64,000 nucleotides of DNA from Rhizophagus clarus (GCA_015698045.1 BLAL01000338.1:1116001-1180000), one strand, 5' to 3'; counted from the first letter of the stretch, positions 1 to 12,865 are shown. Notes: a model not told the origin generated them from the letters alone. A program made the numbers and translations.

Positions 1-1045
1 TGCGTCTATATATTTAATTATTTCAAAAAGATTAATTTGCAAACAATCGATCAGATTATGAAAATATATATTTTTTTTTTTTTTCGAAAAATGAACACGG
101 AAATCAAAAAGAATTATGCGCTATACTATTTCATTATCTTAATTATTAACAAATACCATGAACCGTGTTTTTATCACCCATAATGGATTAGTGACTATAG
201 TACTCGTGGCACCTGCGCCCATGGCCGCGAATATATGCACAACCCATTGGTGATTTCCGGTTCGTCCTATCACAAATTGATTTCAAAGATAGGAATAATA
301 ATAATTTTGTCTTAAGTTCTTGCTTAGAAAAAAAAAAGAGTTGCCTCAAATAATAATATAATAATAATATAATTTATATCAATCATAGAATAAAAAATAA
401 TAAAAAAAAAAAAAAAAATCGCGTACATTATTTCATTCAATACATCTAACTATAATTTCCACCTTTCATTTGTTTTCAACAATTTAATTCCACCATAATA
501 AATCACTTTTATTAAGCAATTGATGCGATTAACCCTTTTTTATTTGTATTCATTTTTTTTTTTTATACATTTTTCACTTATTTTTTCTCTCTCAATTAAA
601 TTAAATTATGAATTGAAAACTTAAAATAAATATCTTGCGACTATTACCTGCATGAACTCCTAATGCTGCTTTGAAATAATCATATGCGCTGAAATAAATA
701 GCCCAAGTTGGAAGATATCCATATAATGTAGGTCCAAGTCCACGATATAATCCACGAATTCCTTCTTCGACCCATATACGTTTTAAAGTCCCTAAATGAA
801 AAATTGATAAATTAATTGTTTATAAAATAAAAGTAAAAAAGAAAATAATTAAAAGGTATACCTCCTGTACCCTTATATGAGGGTATACTATGATCAATTT
901 TGCCTTGGTTTTGTAACCTAGTTTTTACTACGTCTAAAGGACACGTTACAATAGAACTGACACAGCCTGCAACAGCTCCAGCAATGGAATGCTTAATTTT
1001 GTCGGTTTCGCTAGGGAGGATTCCAAACTTTTTGTTAGTGTTCAT
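1..1045 (-). CDS. mitochondrial carrier (NAD/pyrimidine-nucleotide type), 3' end outside the window
   Basis: Member of the SLC25 family, which moves metabolites across the mitochondrial inner membrane. Exons read as complement(862..1045, 648..791, 157..266, <1..5); all four junctions keep frame. The first repeat carries PLDVVKTRLQ and the second PLWVIKTRFM, both versions of the family signature Px[DE]xx[KR]. The W in the second copy is typical of the NAD, pyrimidine-nucleotide, folate and FAD carriers (yeast YIA6, YEA6, RIM2, FLX1), so I infer that subgroup; the exact substrate cannot be read from this part. About 145 residues, covering a bit more than one and a half of three repeats, are visible; the rest lies left of base 1. 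The start at 1045 (MNTNKKFGILPSE) is the first in-frame Met of this exon. A short upstream leader exon is possible but none fits in phase. Confidence 0.88.
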
Positions 1046-1813
1046 GTATGCGAATATGTTTAGAAAGTATGTTCATCCTCATTTTTTTTTTTACTGGTTA
1101 TATTTTTTTGATGGGAAAATTACTTTTTTAAACAAATTAATCTATCAAATCTAACCAATCATATTGCTTACCTAAATGACGGCTGATATTATGATCACCA
1201 TACGCCATTTTGCAATTATTAAAAATTTGTTGTGACTAAGCTCTTTAAAGATAAATGATGATGCTTTACGAGTCAGATCAACGTATAATAATATGGTTTT
1301 GTCGTTTATGACAATTATGATATTTGCTCTTATATACTCTTATATACCGAGTACAATGTCAATATTATTCATTCTCGTGATATTATTATAAAAGAGGTTT
1401 TTTAGGCAAGGTATAGATAAATGGTTACAACGTCGAAAAGTTAAAATTTAGAGATCAAAATCATTTACCGTATTTATGATTTAATTTAATTAAATGTGAT
1501 CTTGGCGTGATGTAATTTATAATTGTTTATTTATTTACCTTTTAATGCAAAAAAAAAAAAAAAAAAAAAATACCTGCGAAATGCGAATACATTATTTACT
1601 CTTACTTCACAATTATAATAATAAGAAAGATCTTTTTATTATGTCATTCATCGACAAAAATGTATCATTTGCACGTTGTATAAATAATGCACTGTCACAA
1701 TTATAGTAAGTTCAATCGAGTTGAACGTTAAAAGAAAAACTTCCAGATTTTTTTTTTTTTCCCTCAATTTCATCATTTTTTTTTTTTTAAAAAAAAAAAA
1801 AAAATATAAAAAC
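1046..1813. promoter_or_regulatory. divergent intergenic region, carrier / lipase
   Basis: About 770 bp between the carrier start and the lipase start, which point away from each other. It is AT rich, with A runs near 1551-1571 and a T run followed by an A run at 1771-1804 just before the lipase ATG. I see no RNA gene or recognisable element. Both promoters must lie here, but no specific box is supported. Confidence 0.5.
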
Positions 1814-3858
1814 ATGAAAGTTCCTATCATAGGTCGACTCAATTTTCGAGATTACCAGGCTTTGGTAATTGGATTGCTTTTCCTGTTCCTTGAACGTTCA
1901 GTTCGTTTAGTTACATATTGTTTGCCTAATTTCGTTTTAGAATATCTTAGAAGTCTAAGTCAGAAGTAAATACTTATTTTCCTTTTTTTAGTTTCTATAA
2001 TTATTAACGAGAAAAAACGAAATTGTTCCTTTTAATTAGGTTATACTCGATGGTACATGAAGATACTCGAACGGATCCTGCTAAAATCATTCAATATTCA
2101 TCCACCTTTCGAGAAATGGTTGAGTACTGGTATATATCTAAATTATTCAATAATTCGATTTGATATCATTTTTATCGAAAATTAAATATTAAATCTTAAT
2201 GAACTACTAGGGGATATACTATGGAGGAACATATGGTAAAAACTCGAGATAATTATCTCCTCGGAATTCATCGTATACCAACCGGAAAATGTTATGATGA
2301 TGATGATGATTATGGTGATAAAACAACAGAATCACATATTAAATCTGTATTCAATAAATGTGGTATTCCACTTTCAACCATTCGAACGAATTTTTCACGT
2401 TCATCATATTTAACAAAAGAGAGAAAGCCAGTAGTATTATTGTATCATGGGCTTATGATGTGTAGTGAGATATGGATGTGTAATATGGAAGAGGAAAGGC
2501 AATTACCTTTCTTGTTGGCTAATGCAGGGTATATATTTTTTTTAAATTCTTTCATGGTGGATTTTGTATTTGTCCTAAAATAATTATTTTTTTTTTTATT
2601 TAGTTATGATGTTTGGTTAGGAAATGCTCGCGGCAATAAGTATTCTATGAAACACACAAGGTTTAAACCAAATGAAAGTCAATTCTGGGAATATTCCATG
2701 GATGAATTTGCTCTTTTTGATTTACCAGATACAATTGATGTAAATATTTTAAACAAGATTTCTTTATTTTATTTTATTAAAATTATTAATTTATTATACT
2801 TATGATCGTTCCTAGTATATTCTCGAGACAACTGGTGTACCGTCACTTACATACATTGGATTTTCACAAGGGACTGCACAATCTTTTGCAGCTCTTTCAA
2901 TTAACCCATCATTAAACAAAAAGGTTAATCTCTTTCTCGCATTGGCTCCTGCCACTAGTCCAGTAGGTAAAGTAAATTAAAATCAAAATTTTCGAAATGG
3001 TTTTATATACTAATTAAAAATTTTATTTTATTTTTTTTGTTTAGGTTTGCAAAATCCTATTGTTGATGCTTTTATTAAAGCTTCACCTAACATTGTTTAC
3101 CTATTCTTTGGACGTAAAGCATTTTTAACAATGGCAATGTTTTGGCAAAAAGTTTTATCCCCACCCATTTACACTGAACTTCTCGATAAATGTATGAAAT
3201 TCTTATTTGGTTGGGATGGAAAGAATATGACCAAAGAACAAAAATCCGTATCATATTCCCATCTATACAGTTTTACGAGTGTAAAAAGTTTAGTGGTAAG
3301 TAAAACAACTAGAAATCGATTTAAGATTTAATTTTAAAAAAATTCAATTAAAATGTCTTTTTTATTATATATTTTAGCACTGGTTTCAAATTATTAGAGC
3401 AAATAAATTTCAAATGTATGATGAATTACCTCCATATTCATCATCTACAGCAATGGGACATTATTGTCAAGAATTTCCTACTAAACAAATTAAAACGCCT
3501 ATTGGGGTATTTTATGGTGGAAGTGATAGTTTAGTGAATATTGATATTCTTTTAAAACAGTTACCTAAACCTGCATTCATAAAAGAAATTCAACCTTATG
3601 AACATTTGGGTAAGTAACTTGAAAATGTTTAAGAATGAAATTTATATGCATTTTATATATATATATATATATATATATTTTTTTTAAAAAAAAAAAAAAT
3701 TTTTATTTTTAGATTTCCTTTGGGCATCAGATGTGCATAAGACAGTTTTTCCTAAATTATTTGATTTATTGAATAAATATAATAATGTAGACCATAAAAT
3801 AATTGATGATGAAATTAGTGATGATTATCAACAAATTATTGAAAAGGAATTTAATTAA
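1814..3858 (+). CDS. alpha/beta-hydrolase, steryl ester hydrolase / acid lipase family (TGL1/YEH-like)
   Basis: Predicted to hydrolyse sterol esters or triacylglycerols at the ER or lipid-droplet membrane. Eight exons: 1814..1965, 2040..2129, 2211..2528, 2604..2739, 2816..2966, 3045..3295, 3378..3609, 3713..3858; all junctions are GT-AG and in frame, giving 491 aa. A hydrophobic N-terminal segment (about residues 15-30) suggests a membrane anchor. The lipase core shows the oxyanion HG (H160-G161), the nucleophile elbow GFSQG (Ser249), acid Asp416 in GGSDSLV and His442 in YEHLDFLW, so the catalytic triad is complete. The order and the ARGNKYS segment after the HG motif match the fungal TGL1/YEH1/YEH2 and animal LIPA family. 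A run of five Asp near residue 110 is a local insertion. The substrate is inferred. The stop is TAA at 3856-3858. Confidence 0.9.
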
Positions 3859-4118
3859 TTTAATTTAATTTATACTTTCAGTGGAATTGATGATGAAATA
3901 GAAAATATAGAATTAATGAATGAGATGTAATTCTTAGAAGTTTAAATAATTTTGACATTCTTTTATTATGATTTAACGTCAGCAAATGGATTTTTTATTC
4001 CTTCGAAAGTATATATGATAAAACTTTTTCTAATTAAATTAAAAGATTAAAAACAATTATTTAATATAAATAATAAGTCAGTTTACAATTTTTTTTTTTT
4101 TTTATAATCACAAAGATT

Positions 4119-5201
4119 TTAAACTTCTGAAAGCATATCTTTAACGGCATGATAATAGTTACTAGATACAAACTCCTTCAATTCTTGTTTTGTAACCCAA
4201 GCAAAGTCTACAATTTCTTTTTGATCTACTTGTACTTGACCTGCAAATATATGAGCTTTCATGAAAAATACCTAGCAAAAAAAAAATTTTATTATTATCT
4301 TTTTTTTCATTATATATTAGGAAATTTAAGATATGAATCATACCATGGATCCTCTAATATCTTTGTCTTCTCTAACAAAATCTTTCGGATATGCGTACTT
4401 ATAATAACCGATTGGTCTTCTACCTACAAACCAAACATCCATTTTATTACCACATTCCTCTTCCAATTCTCTAGCAGCAGCCTATTAAAACATATGAACA
4501 TATATTTTAAATTTTTTATGCATTTATTTTAAATTTAATAAATTCACGATGAATCTCACCCGAACTAAACTTTCTTTGTTGTTTACACCACCTTGAGGAA
4601 ATTGCCAAGCATGTTCATCTCTTGGTTTTTTTACTATAAGATATAAAGTCCTTTGTAATGCTCTATTCAAAGATTTAAGATTTTTATTTAAATCGTCTTG
4701 AGTTATTCTACTAGCAATTTTAATTTCTTCTTCTTCAACATTACCAAAACTTTTAATTTCATCGTTGATATCTTCTTCTCCCTCTTCATTCTTATTAGTA
4801 TCAGAATTATTATTAAAATTACTAAAGATTGATAAAGTATTCTTTCTATCTTGTTCCTTTTTTTTATTCCACCTCTTTTCTGCTATGCTACCTTTTTTAA
4901 AATAAAAATCTTGAGGAAAGGGTTGTGAATGAATTTGTTCTAATTTTTGTTGATATAAATAATATTCCCTTTCAAAAGGGTGTAAGTCTCGAAGAATTTG
5001 TGGGGATCTTGTTAACACTATACCACTAACAATTCTATATTTTTGATTTACTAATTCTTTAATTTCCGTGTTTTCGGGTTTAACAGAAGAGTATATCGAA
5101 TAAAATTTTCTTTTCTCTATATTAATAAATAATTCATTAAATTTCACATGCTTAATAAAGTTCGATTTATTAACTAAAGATGATATACGAGAAGTATTCA
5201 T
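4119..5201 (-). CDS. MRPL46: mitochondrial large-subunit ribosomal protein mL46 (Nudix fold)
   Basis: Structural protein of the mitochondrial ribosome large subunit. Exons complement(4560..5201, 4344..4481, 4119..4271), 310 aa. The N-terminal 40 residues are basic and hydroxylated, fitting a mitochondrial presequence. The YRIVSGIVLTRSPQILRDLHPFE segment and the C-terminal Nudix domain are the mL46 arrangement. The Nudix box GX5EX7REUXEEXGU appears intact across the exon 1/2 junction (GGVNNKE, then RELEEECG). An acidic, Asn-rich insertion (about residues 130-165) is probably lineage specific. It is head to head with another mitoribosomal gene at 5556, sharing a 354-bp promoter. The alternative, a free mitochondrial Nudix hydrolase, is less likely given the N-terminal half. 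Confidence 0.85.
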
Positions 5202-5555
5202 TTGTGATAAGATATTTTTCGAAAATTTTCTTACTGATAAGATTCTTATTTTTTTATAGATGCTAAGCCACCGATTTCATTAACGTGATATAATGGTATT
5301 TTTTCTTTTAACGTGACGGTCAAGATCATCTTGATTTCTATCAAGATAAATTCTTCAATCGCATACAAATATCTTCACTTGCAATTACAATTTTTCATGT
5401 AAATTTTCATGTCTATTGGTTATTTGATTATAGGAGGGTACAGTACAGTACAACCAATCGTATATTTGTTTACGATAATCTATTTCAAATTTTTTCTCGA
5501 TCCGCTATAAAAAAAAAAAAAAATAAAAACAAAAATAAAAATAAATTAATACGAG
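5202..5555. promoter_or_regulatory. bidirectional promoter of two mitoribosomal protein genes
   Basis: A 354-bp gap between the divergent starts of mL46 (minus) and the mL57-like gene (plus). It holds an A-rich run near 5508-5545 and a short GTACAGTACAGTAC direct repeat around 5437-5452. No consensus box is certain. Coregulation of the two genes is inferred from the layout. Confidence 0.45.
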
Positions 5556-5634
5556 ATGTTATTAAAAACATTTTATTCAAGAATTATTTTAAACCATTCA
5601 TTAACAAATTTCGGTAATAACATGTTTTTTTCTT

Positions 5635-5665
<31 letters not shown>

Positions 5666-6510
5666 CAAGATTTCTTAATAGATAATTAATATATGTATAT
5701 TCCTCTCTCCCTTTTCTTCTCTCATTTAAGCAAGACAATTACACGTAAAACAAACAGAGCGAAATGTTACTAGACCTGTTACAACTAAAACAATTCACGT
5801 TAAAGATAAACATCATAATTTTTGTCAGAAATTTGATTTAATATTTTCCGATTCAAATTTGATACATCAAGTTTGTACTCATAAATCATTTAAATTGGTT
5901 AATTCACCTACAAATGAACGATTAGATTTCCTCGGTAAAAAAAAAAAAAAAATTTTTTTTTTTTTTTTTTTTTATTTTCAATCATTAGTAAATCAATTTT
6001 GCGCTTTCTTTTAAGGTGAAAAGGTTATTCAACTTTATGCAGCAGAACATTTTATAGATAAAGTTCCACCGGAAAAATTGAAAGATCAACTTAAGTTGTA
6101 CACAATTGATTTGGACAAACTTGGGAAGATTGGAATAAATTTAGGATTAAACGAATTATTACACTGGACTCCGGTAATGTAATTGCAAATCTTGAAAATA
6201 TTTTACCACCTTTTTAGATATATAAACCTATTCTCTAATTTTAGATAAATGAAGCAGAAGTGATTAAGGCAAAAGAGGAAGGGCGAGAAATACAACCTTC
6301 GGGAGAAGTAAGTGTTTCAGGAAAAGCATTGAGAGCACTTGTTGGTGCAATATATCATGATAAGGTACGAATAAAACTTATATTATTTGTTCAAATCATA
6401 ATACCAAAAATTGGTTCTCATTTTTAAATATGTTATATTTAAAGGGCGCTTTTGCTGCAAAAAATTTTATTTATAAATATATTTTACCGGCTGAGAAAGC
6501 CGACATTTAA
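5556..6510 (+). CDS. RNase III-fold mitochondrial ribosomal protein, mL57/MRPL15-like
   Basis: Likely a structural RNase III-fold protein of the mitochondrial large ribosomal subunit. Five exons in frame: 5556..5613, 5731..5934, 6016..6173, 6245..6364, 6445..6510; 201 aa. The N-terminus (MLLKTFYSRIILNHSL) looks like a mitochondrial presequence. The RNase III signature is recognisable as NERLDFLGEKVIQL (around residues 83-96) and GKALRALVGAIY near residue 170. In active enzymes the second block has acidic residues where this protein has K and R, so it is probably catalytically dead, as in mL57 and mL44. The gene is easily missed because every exon is short. mL44 is the alternative, but no dsRNA-binding domain follows. 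Confidence 0.78.
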
Positions 6511-7913
6511 AATTTAAATGAATCTTTTCTTTGTTTCGATTATTCTTGTTTATTGAAATTTAAATAATTGTCATACTATTCGTTCATCAACTTTCTCCTT
6601 ATCCAAACCCTAAACAATCATGAATATCTCTTTATAAATTCCTTGACGCAAAAACAATCCTTTCACGTTAATTCCTATCGGTGTGTAGAATCTCGTTTTT
6701 TTTAACCATAAAAACAGATTTATTGAATCGCGGATCATCATTTCTACTTTTGGAAGAACGCGTTCCATTTTAAAAAACTCCAAATGCTTTTTAATCCATG
6801 TTTGAGACGTAGTTGTTTAATTAGTGTACATAAAAAAAGGAAGGTTTAATTATATAAATAATGAGAGATAAATATACAAAATTTCCTTTGATATTTGGAT
6901 TTAGGTTCTCTACAATTCATTTGAAAAGTATTGTATATGCATATTTGATTTGCAATAGTTGCAAAGTCCATTGAATAACAATATTTACTACTGAAATCAA
7001 GATATTCGAATATTCATGTAAAATTATATGTTATGTGTGATTCCAATAGACCACTTTAATAGTAAATTTAACTTAACTTCTATGCCTTAATGTTCTTTAG
7101 CTTATTTTAATTTTTAAATAGTTTATTTTACGCAAAAAGAATATTAGATACTTTAAAAACTTTAGAGATTATGATCTTTGATTCTTATTGGTGGTTTATT
7201 AAGCAAGTGTTCAGAACACGAAACGGAAATATCTTTCGGTTCAAATGTAAAAAAAAAAAAAAAGGATTGCCATTTATTAAAATGTGGAAAATAATACATC
7301 TAGTATTATTAAAGTAAAGAAATATTCATGTAGCAGATTTTTTAAACGTGATCTCGTTGAATGCGATGGTGGTAATGATGAAATATATTTTTAAGGATAA
7401 GTTTCCGAGATAGGAAATAACATCATTTCAATATATCTTATTAGATAATATGATAAATTGCCACTTAATTAATGACTCTAATTATTTCTCAAGTTTGGTG
7501 TGAAAATTCTCTTTAACCACAACAATTTATCACAAACACCCAATGATAAATATACAAAATCACTTTCTACCAAAAAAAGTATTTAATTTTTACATGCAGA
7601 ATGTTAAACCATTTTACGTCTACTTATCATAAAAATCATTACCTAACTTATCAATAGATGAAAATTTATTCACATTTACATTTTAGAAGCTTTTTAGATA
7701 TTTTATCTGTCAACCCTAAAGCGTAAATTCAATGAGATATAATCATTTTTAAAAAGTCTGTCAAACGGCCTAATTTTTGTGCACTTAAAATGCTTTTAAT
7801 AAATTAGTTAATTTTGTTTGCTTTATTTTATCATTATATAAATGTCATAGTCAAAATTAAACAATGAAGCTATAATACATTAAATCACTAATACATATGA
7901 GGTTATTTTTTTT
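6511..7913. other. intergenic region, no gene recognised
   Basis: About 1.4 kb between the convergent 3' ends of the mL57-like and importin genes. It is AT rich with no open frame above about 60 codons, no repeat of note and no RNA gene that I can see. An A run lies at 7249-7264. Confidence 0.5.
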
Positions 7914-10900
7914 TTAATTATTATCATTTTCATTAGTATTATTTTCTAAGTTTTTTCTTCTCTCATCGGCTATATTAAATATTTTCATTATAAAATTTTG
8001 TTTTTCTGTATCAAGATTTTTCGTAAGAAGATTATACGAAGTCGGATAATGTTGTTGGACACCTAAAATTTAAGTAGATTAAGTATAAAAAAAAAATTTT
8101 GATTTGTGTTTGTTTATTAAATGACACTCCTTGATCTAAATGATATCTTACCAACAAAAACTTCGTGAAATTTAATATAAACATCAACTTTATCTAATGG
8201 TGATTCGAATAATATTTCCTCTTCCAATGGATCGTCGTCATCATCTTCATTATCCGCTATCGTTTTTCTTGCAGCCTAAAATCATAAAAGATTAGACAAA
8301 GAGTAATACAAAATCTCGTAAAAAATGATTTACCTCTCGTGCCAAAAATTCCAAGTATTCCGTATCATCATCTTGCACGTTGTCATCATCATCTATTATG
8401 CAACAAGATAATTATAAGTAAGATGATCTCAAATATACACACTTTTTATAAAATATATTACCTTCCCATCCATCATCGTCTCCAGCTGCTTGTTCACCTT
8501 TATTTTCAGATTCTCCTTCAGTTTCTCTATCATTATCATCGTTATCGTCACTACTTTCATTATCGTACATCTTTTCGATTTCATTTCGATCTAATAAATA
8601 ATTATGCATTAATTATCACGAATAAATGGAATATTCATAAAGTTATAGAACTTACTTTCTTCAGCTTTTGGCAAAGACTTAAATATAGTCAAAATTACGT
8701 CCAAAACTTGAGGCCAACCGGTTTGTAAAATGGATGGTAGTTGTTCAACAGGTATCTCCATTAAAGAACACAATGTTACAACTGTTAACTTCTTGTCATG
8801 GACACGTGAAAACTTTTTGATATTTTCAAACCATATACTAAAGAATGTTTGAGTTAAATTGCGTTCTTCAAAAATATGAAGAGTCAAAAGTGGATTATAA
8901 TATAGACAGTTTATCACCTGAAATCATTAAAATTAGTTACAATAAAAATCTCAAAGTTAAAATCATGTAGTATAATATTTGTAACTTACAGCTTCAATGC
9001 AATAAAATCTGAAATTGGTCAAAGATGTACTTTTTGTGTTAGATAGATGTTTAAAGACCAGATCAATAAATGGTCCCACGTACTTAAGTAATAATTAAAA
9101 TAGAATAAATGTTAGATCGCATAAGTATTTTCTAAATATATTAACTTGCGTACCTGATCTACAATTCCGCGACAATTTAATAAAACGGATTCAATAAGCT
9201 TACAGCCACAGATGCGTTCGCTCTCAGTCAATCGATCACTTGTCATAACCTACGATAACGTTAATTTCATTACAGAGTGAAATAATAATTAAATTTATTA
9301 AAATATTGTATAAACTTTACCGTTTCAATAATATCATATATCATTCTTTGTAAAGTAGTATTTTGAATGAAAAATTGAGTTCCATACAATATATAATTAT
9401 CCAAGCATGGAAGCATTTCTGAATTCAATCAAACAAAATATGTGAAAAGTTAATTTAGTTGAAAATCATATAATAGTGAAATCATTTAACAATACCTTCG
9501 ATGTAATCTATGCCTGTATCTTTGAATGTTTTATAAAGTAATTCAAAAATTCCCCACATTGTTTGTGAAATCTGTTTTGTGGAGAATGTACAAGTATCGA
9601 TAATGTCAAAGATGTCTTCATACAAATCTGAAATATTAAAAAAAAACGCGAATCAAATCAGTTATTGCATAACATCTAATTATCATTCTCTCGTTATTAA
9701 TCTCACCTATAATTGCATTCTCAAGAGAATATGTTAAAACAGGTAGCAACGCATTTTCCAATTGAGATAAAAGTTCTGGAGTACTCTCCAAACTCAAAAG
9801 TAAAGTAGTGATAGTCTTTAGTACACCTGAAGCAGCCATTGTTTTATCACTTATATCTAGTTCTACAGAATCTACAAGTTCACCACTCACGGGAACAGCA
9901 GCGGAATCTTGGTAATCTTGCATAATGCGCAGAAAAGTGTTTCTCTGTATAATATGAAATCATATTAATATTTTCTTTACAATGAAAAAGAAGCAAACTA
10001 TTAAACTTATACCAGCTGTTCAGTAAGTTGGATAGCAAATGGGGTTAGCTCTTCTGAAAATACTTCAACAAATTCTTCCATAACTCCCGACAAGGTATCA
10101 GCGTCAATTTGATTTGTAAGATTAAGGAGTTCTAATGTAACAGTTATAAATATTGAAATTGTTAAATAAAAAAAAAACAAAGTAAATATATGATTTAATT
10201 TATAAATACCTTGCATGATCATCGGAAGGTTAGGAATAAGCGCATTTCTCACTATAAATGAAAGATATTAACAATGTTAAGTACATAATACAATATGATA
10301 ATATTGGAATAAAAGAGAAATGTACCTGATTCATGTTGTATCATAACTTGAAGAGATAAGCAAGCTTGAACCCTAACAGGAAGTTCAGTATCTCGCATGC
10401 AGGTTGTAACTCCTCGAAAAGCAACCGCTAAGTTTGCCTTATTCTCGAAATCCATTTTATTGAATCTCATCAACATATCACATGCCTAATTTCAACAATA
10501 TTAATCATTTTTAAAAACTAAATTATCTTCAAAAGATTAGATGACACATTTATTTCAACAAGCTTACTCTCGCTCTTAAATAAGGATATTGACTCTGAAA
10601 TTCTGGAAACACATAAGTGGTGAAAAAAGACTCCATAAGATGTGCAATTCCTGATTTTTTGCGCATGATTAAATCGGAAAGACATCCAATCATTTTTAAA
10701 GCACCATCCTTCTGACGTGGATTCTTAGATTCAGGTGGAGCATCTCGGTAAGTCTCAAGAATATTATTAATAAAATTCAAAATCTTTTTAAATATGAATT
10801 TGTTCCGATGTTTTGCTAAATTCATAAGAAAAGTTATGACTGCAGCGACTGGAGCAGAAAAGTCCTCAAAAGGATCTAATTTCTTATGGATATAATCGAC

Positions 10901-12656
10901 TGGGTCATCGACCCATAATTCCTCATCTTCCTCAGAAAAGCACAACTGAGGAAATATAAAGTGTGTCACGAGAGTTTCAGCATATGACTTCATTATTTGC
11001 CATGTTAATTTGTGTGTAAGTCTAAAAAAAAAAAGGCTATGAAATTTCTTAATTCAAAAGATAATCATTTTAATTAGGTCACTTACGCGTCCCTGTAAAA
11101 CTCGGCAAAAAAGGATAACACTTTTTGGCTTAACCAAATTTCTTTTTTAATCCATCGATCAGTCTGTTGAAGATAAGCACGTAATATTTGAGGACCAAAT
11201 TGTTGAATAAAATTTTCGGCAAATGCCGTATACTTTGTTGAGGATTGCCCAAGTTGAGCTGGATTTCCATATCTTGAGAAAAGTCTATTCAAATTTTGAC
11301 ACGATCGCCTTTTTACTCGATACCATATAAACTTTTGCCTTTCTTCAAGATCTTCAGGCAACATTTCTTGAGGAATATCTTTCTCCACTATTTGTAACAT
11401 TAGAGCAACCCATGGAACTAGAGAAGAATTGTCTTGAAGGTGTTCTGCAAGCTCATACTAAAAAAAAATTATCATTAAAAGATTAACTGATAATTAAGGA
11501 TTTAAATATAATGCTTATTTACTTGTATTGCTATATTATAAGTCTTTATAATTATTCGCAACATTTCAGCAGCATCCAAACTATTCTCATTACATAATGA
11601 TTGCGCCATTTGTAATGTAATTGGGAAGGAGGATTGAATTATTTCAACTAGGGGAGATTTATCTTCTATTCTCCATCTAATAACGAATGTAATATTATTC
11701 AACGATAAGTAATAATAATCAAAAATAAATTATATTACTTGATACTTACTGATATACTTTAATGACTTGCTGTAAAGCTAATAATCCGACATACGCCGTT
11801 TTGGCATCATTTGTTCCCAAAAAGGAGTGAACTTGATTCATATAATCAGTCCATTTATTTGGGAAATCATTTGCTAGAACTCGATTCAAAGAATCCAAGA
11901 GTTGAACCCTAAATAATTTTTACAGTTATAATCAATTAAATGATCAGATATCAAATTAATAACATGCATCCGCACCTCACAGGATTGGGTACTGTTACCA
12001 AAATACCCAATATATTTGCTTTAAATGTATCGCGGTCTTGTTGATCAATTGGAATTATATTATGTGTCGTTACATCTTCGGAAACCCATGAACTTCTGAC
12101 CCGATTTTTAAGATATATTGAAACTTTTAAAGAATGAATAATAATGGAATTTGAGAACTTAATAGAGAAAATTGAAAACAAATTATTGTTCTTGATTGTA
12201 AACTTTACCAGCTTGTTTTGTCGCAACTTCAATTTCTTCCGAACCTAATATCTGAACAAGTATCGAAACAAAACCAGGTGTACCTTCCACCTGTTTGAAA
12301 ATAAAGTGTTAAAAACAACTTAATAACTAAAATTGCACAGGATCCCATCCTGGACATAGGAAGCGTTTTGCTATCCGCAAGTGTCCTGGATGTCTGTGCG
12401 CAAAATTGAGTAACTAAAGTGAGTAGAATCTCTCCATGTTTTGTATAATGAATTAGAAAACCTATGCGCAAATATATGCTTGCGTTCTTGCAAACACTAT
12501 ATCTTTTAACATGCCGGAGCTTCAATTCAATTTAATGTTGCTTTCTCACTAATACTTGAAAATCACCTGTCTTAACTGCCCCTCAGCTTGCTTCTGTACA
12601 TTGGGATCAGAGTGATATGTTGCGCTGAAGAGTTGATATACTGCATGCGTGTCCAT
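7914..12656 (-). CDS. importin-7/8-type karyopherin (Nmd5/Sxm1 family)
   Basis: Nuclear import receptor of the importin-beta superfamily; orthologues carry ribosomal proteins, histones and stress factors through the pore with RanGTP. The CDS has many short exons. The first is 12567..12656 ([20 protein letters not shown]), then 12209..12290 (VATKQAG), 11976..12123 and so on, down to TAA at 7914. The importin-beta N-terminal pattern is clear: [10 protein letters not shown], then [20 protein letters not shown]-like helices run through the middle. The C-terminal quarter carries the long acidic patch of this subfamily (8270-8610, runs of Asp and Glu). The first intron (12291..12566) is far longer than the others and holds a foldback element. 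Family is firm; the choice between Nmd5 and Sxm1 types is not. Confidence 0.88.
12324..12418. mobile_element. short foldback element with 8-bp flanking direct repeats, in importin intron 1
   Basis: TAACTAAA at 12324-12331 is repeated exactly at 12411-12418. The 79 bp between them form imperfect inverted arms: CATCCTGGACA against TGTCCTGGATG, and GCACAG against CTGTGC further out. An 8-bp target duplication with short inverted ends is what hAT-type MITEs leave. The ends themselves are not cleanly paired, so this is a degenerate copy or a chance match. It sits inside the 276-bp first intron of the importin gene and explains that intron's unusual length. Confidence 0.5.
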
Positions 12657-12865
12657 TGTAAATTATAAAAATGTGATCCCTTTCGTTATACGCGAAAAAA
12701 AAGCGAACTAAATATTTTTTTTTGAATCGATTTGATTGGTTAATTCCTGGATTATCGGTAATCTAAAATTCCGGATGATTGGCGGCAGATCTGAAAATAT
12801 TATACTCTGAAATAATAATGACAATGATAAGTATCCGAAGAAACTAAAAACTTCGGATTCATAAA
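12657..12865. promoter_or_regulatory. bidirectional promoter, importin / GNB1L-like WD40
   Basis: The two start codons face away from each other across 209 bp. No clear TATA or CCAAT box is visible. Confidence 0.4.

Noticed and set aside
1171..1208. Possible leader exon for the mitochondrial carrier (MAYGDHNISRHL, followed by GTAAGC)
   Set aside because: The donor phase does not match any acceptor before the carrier exon, so a joined model breaks the frame.
8339..8728. Plus-strand His/Leu-rich ORF opposite the importin C-terminus
   Set aside because: Antisense reading of the acidic importin exons; Asp codons become His/Ile-type codons on the other strand.
12229..12525. Minus-strand ORF of 98 aa in the importin region
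   Set aside because: It runs from intron 1 into exon 2 in a frame other than the importin's and overlaps the foldback element.
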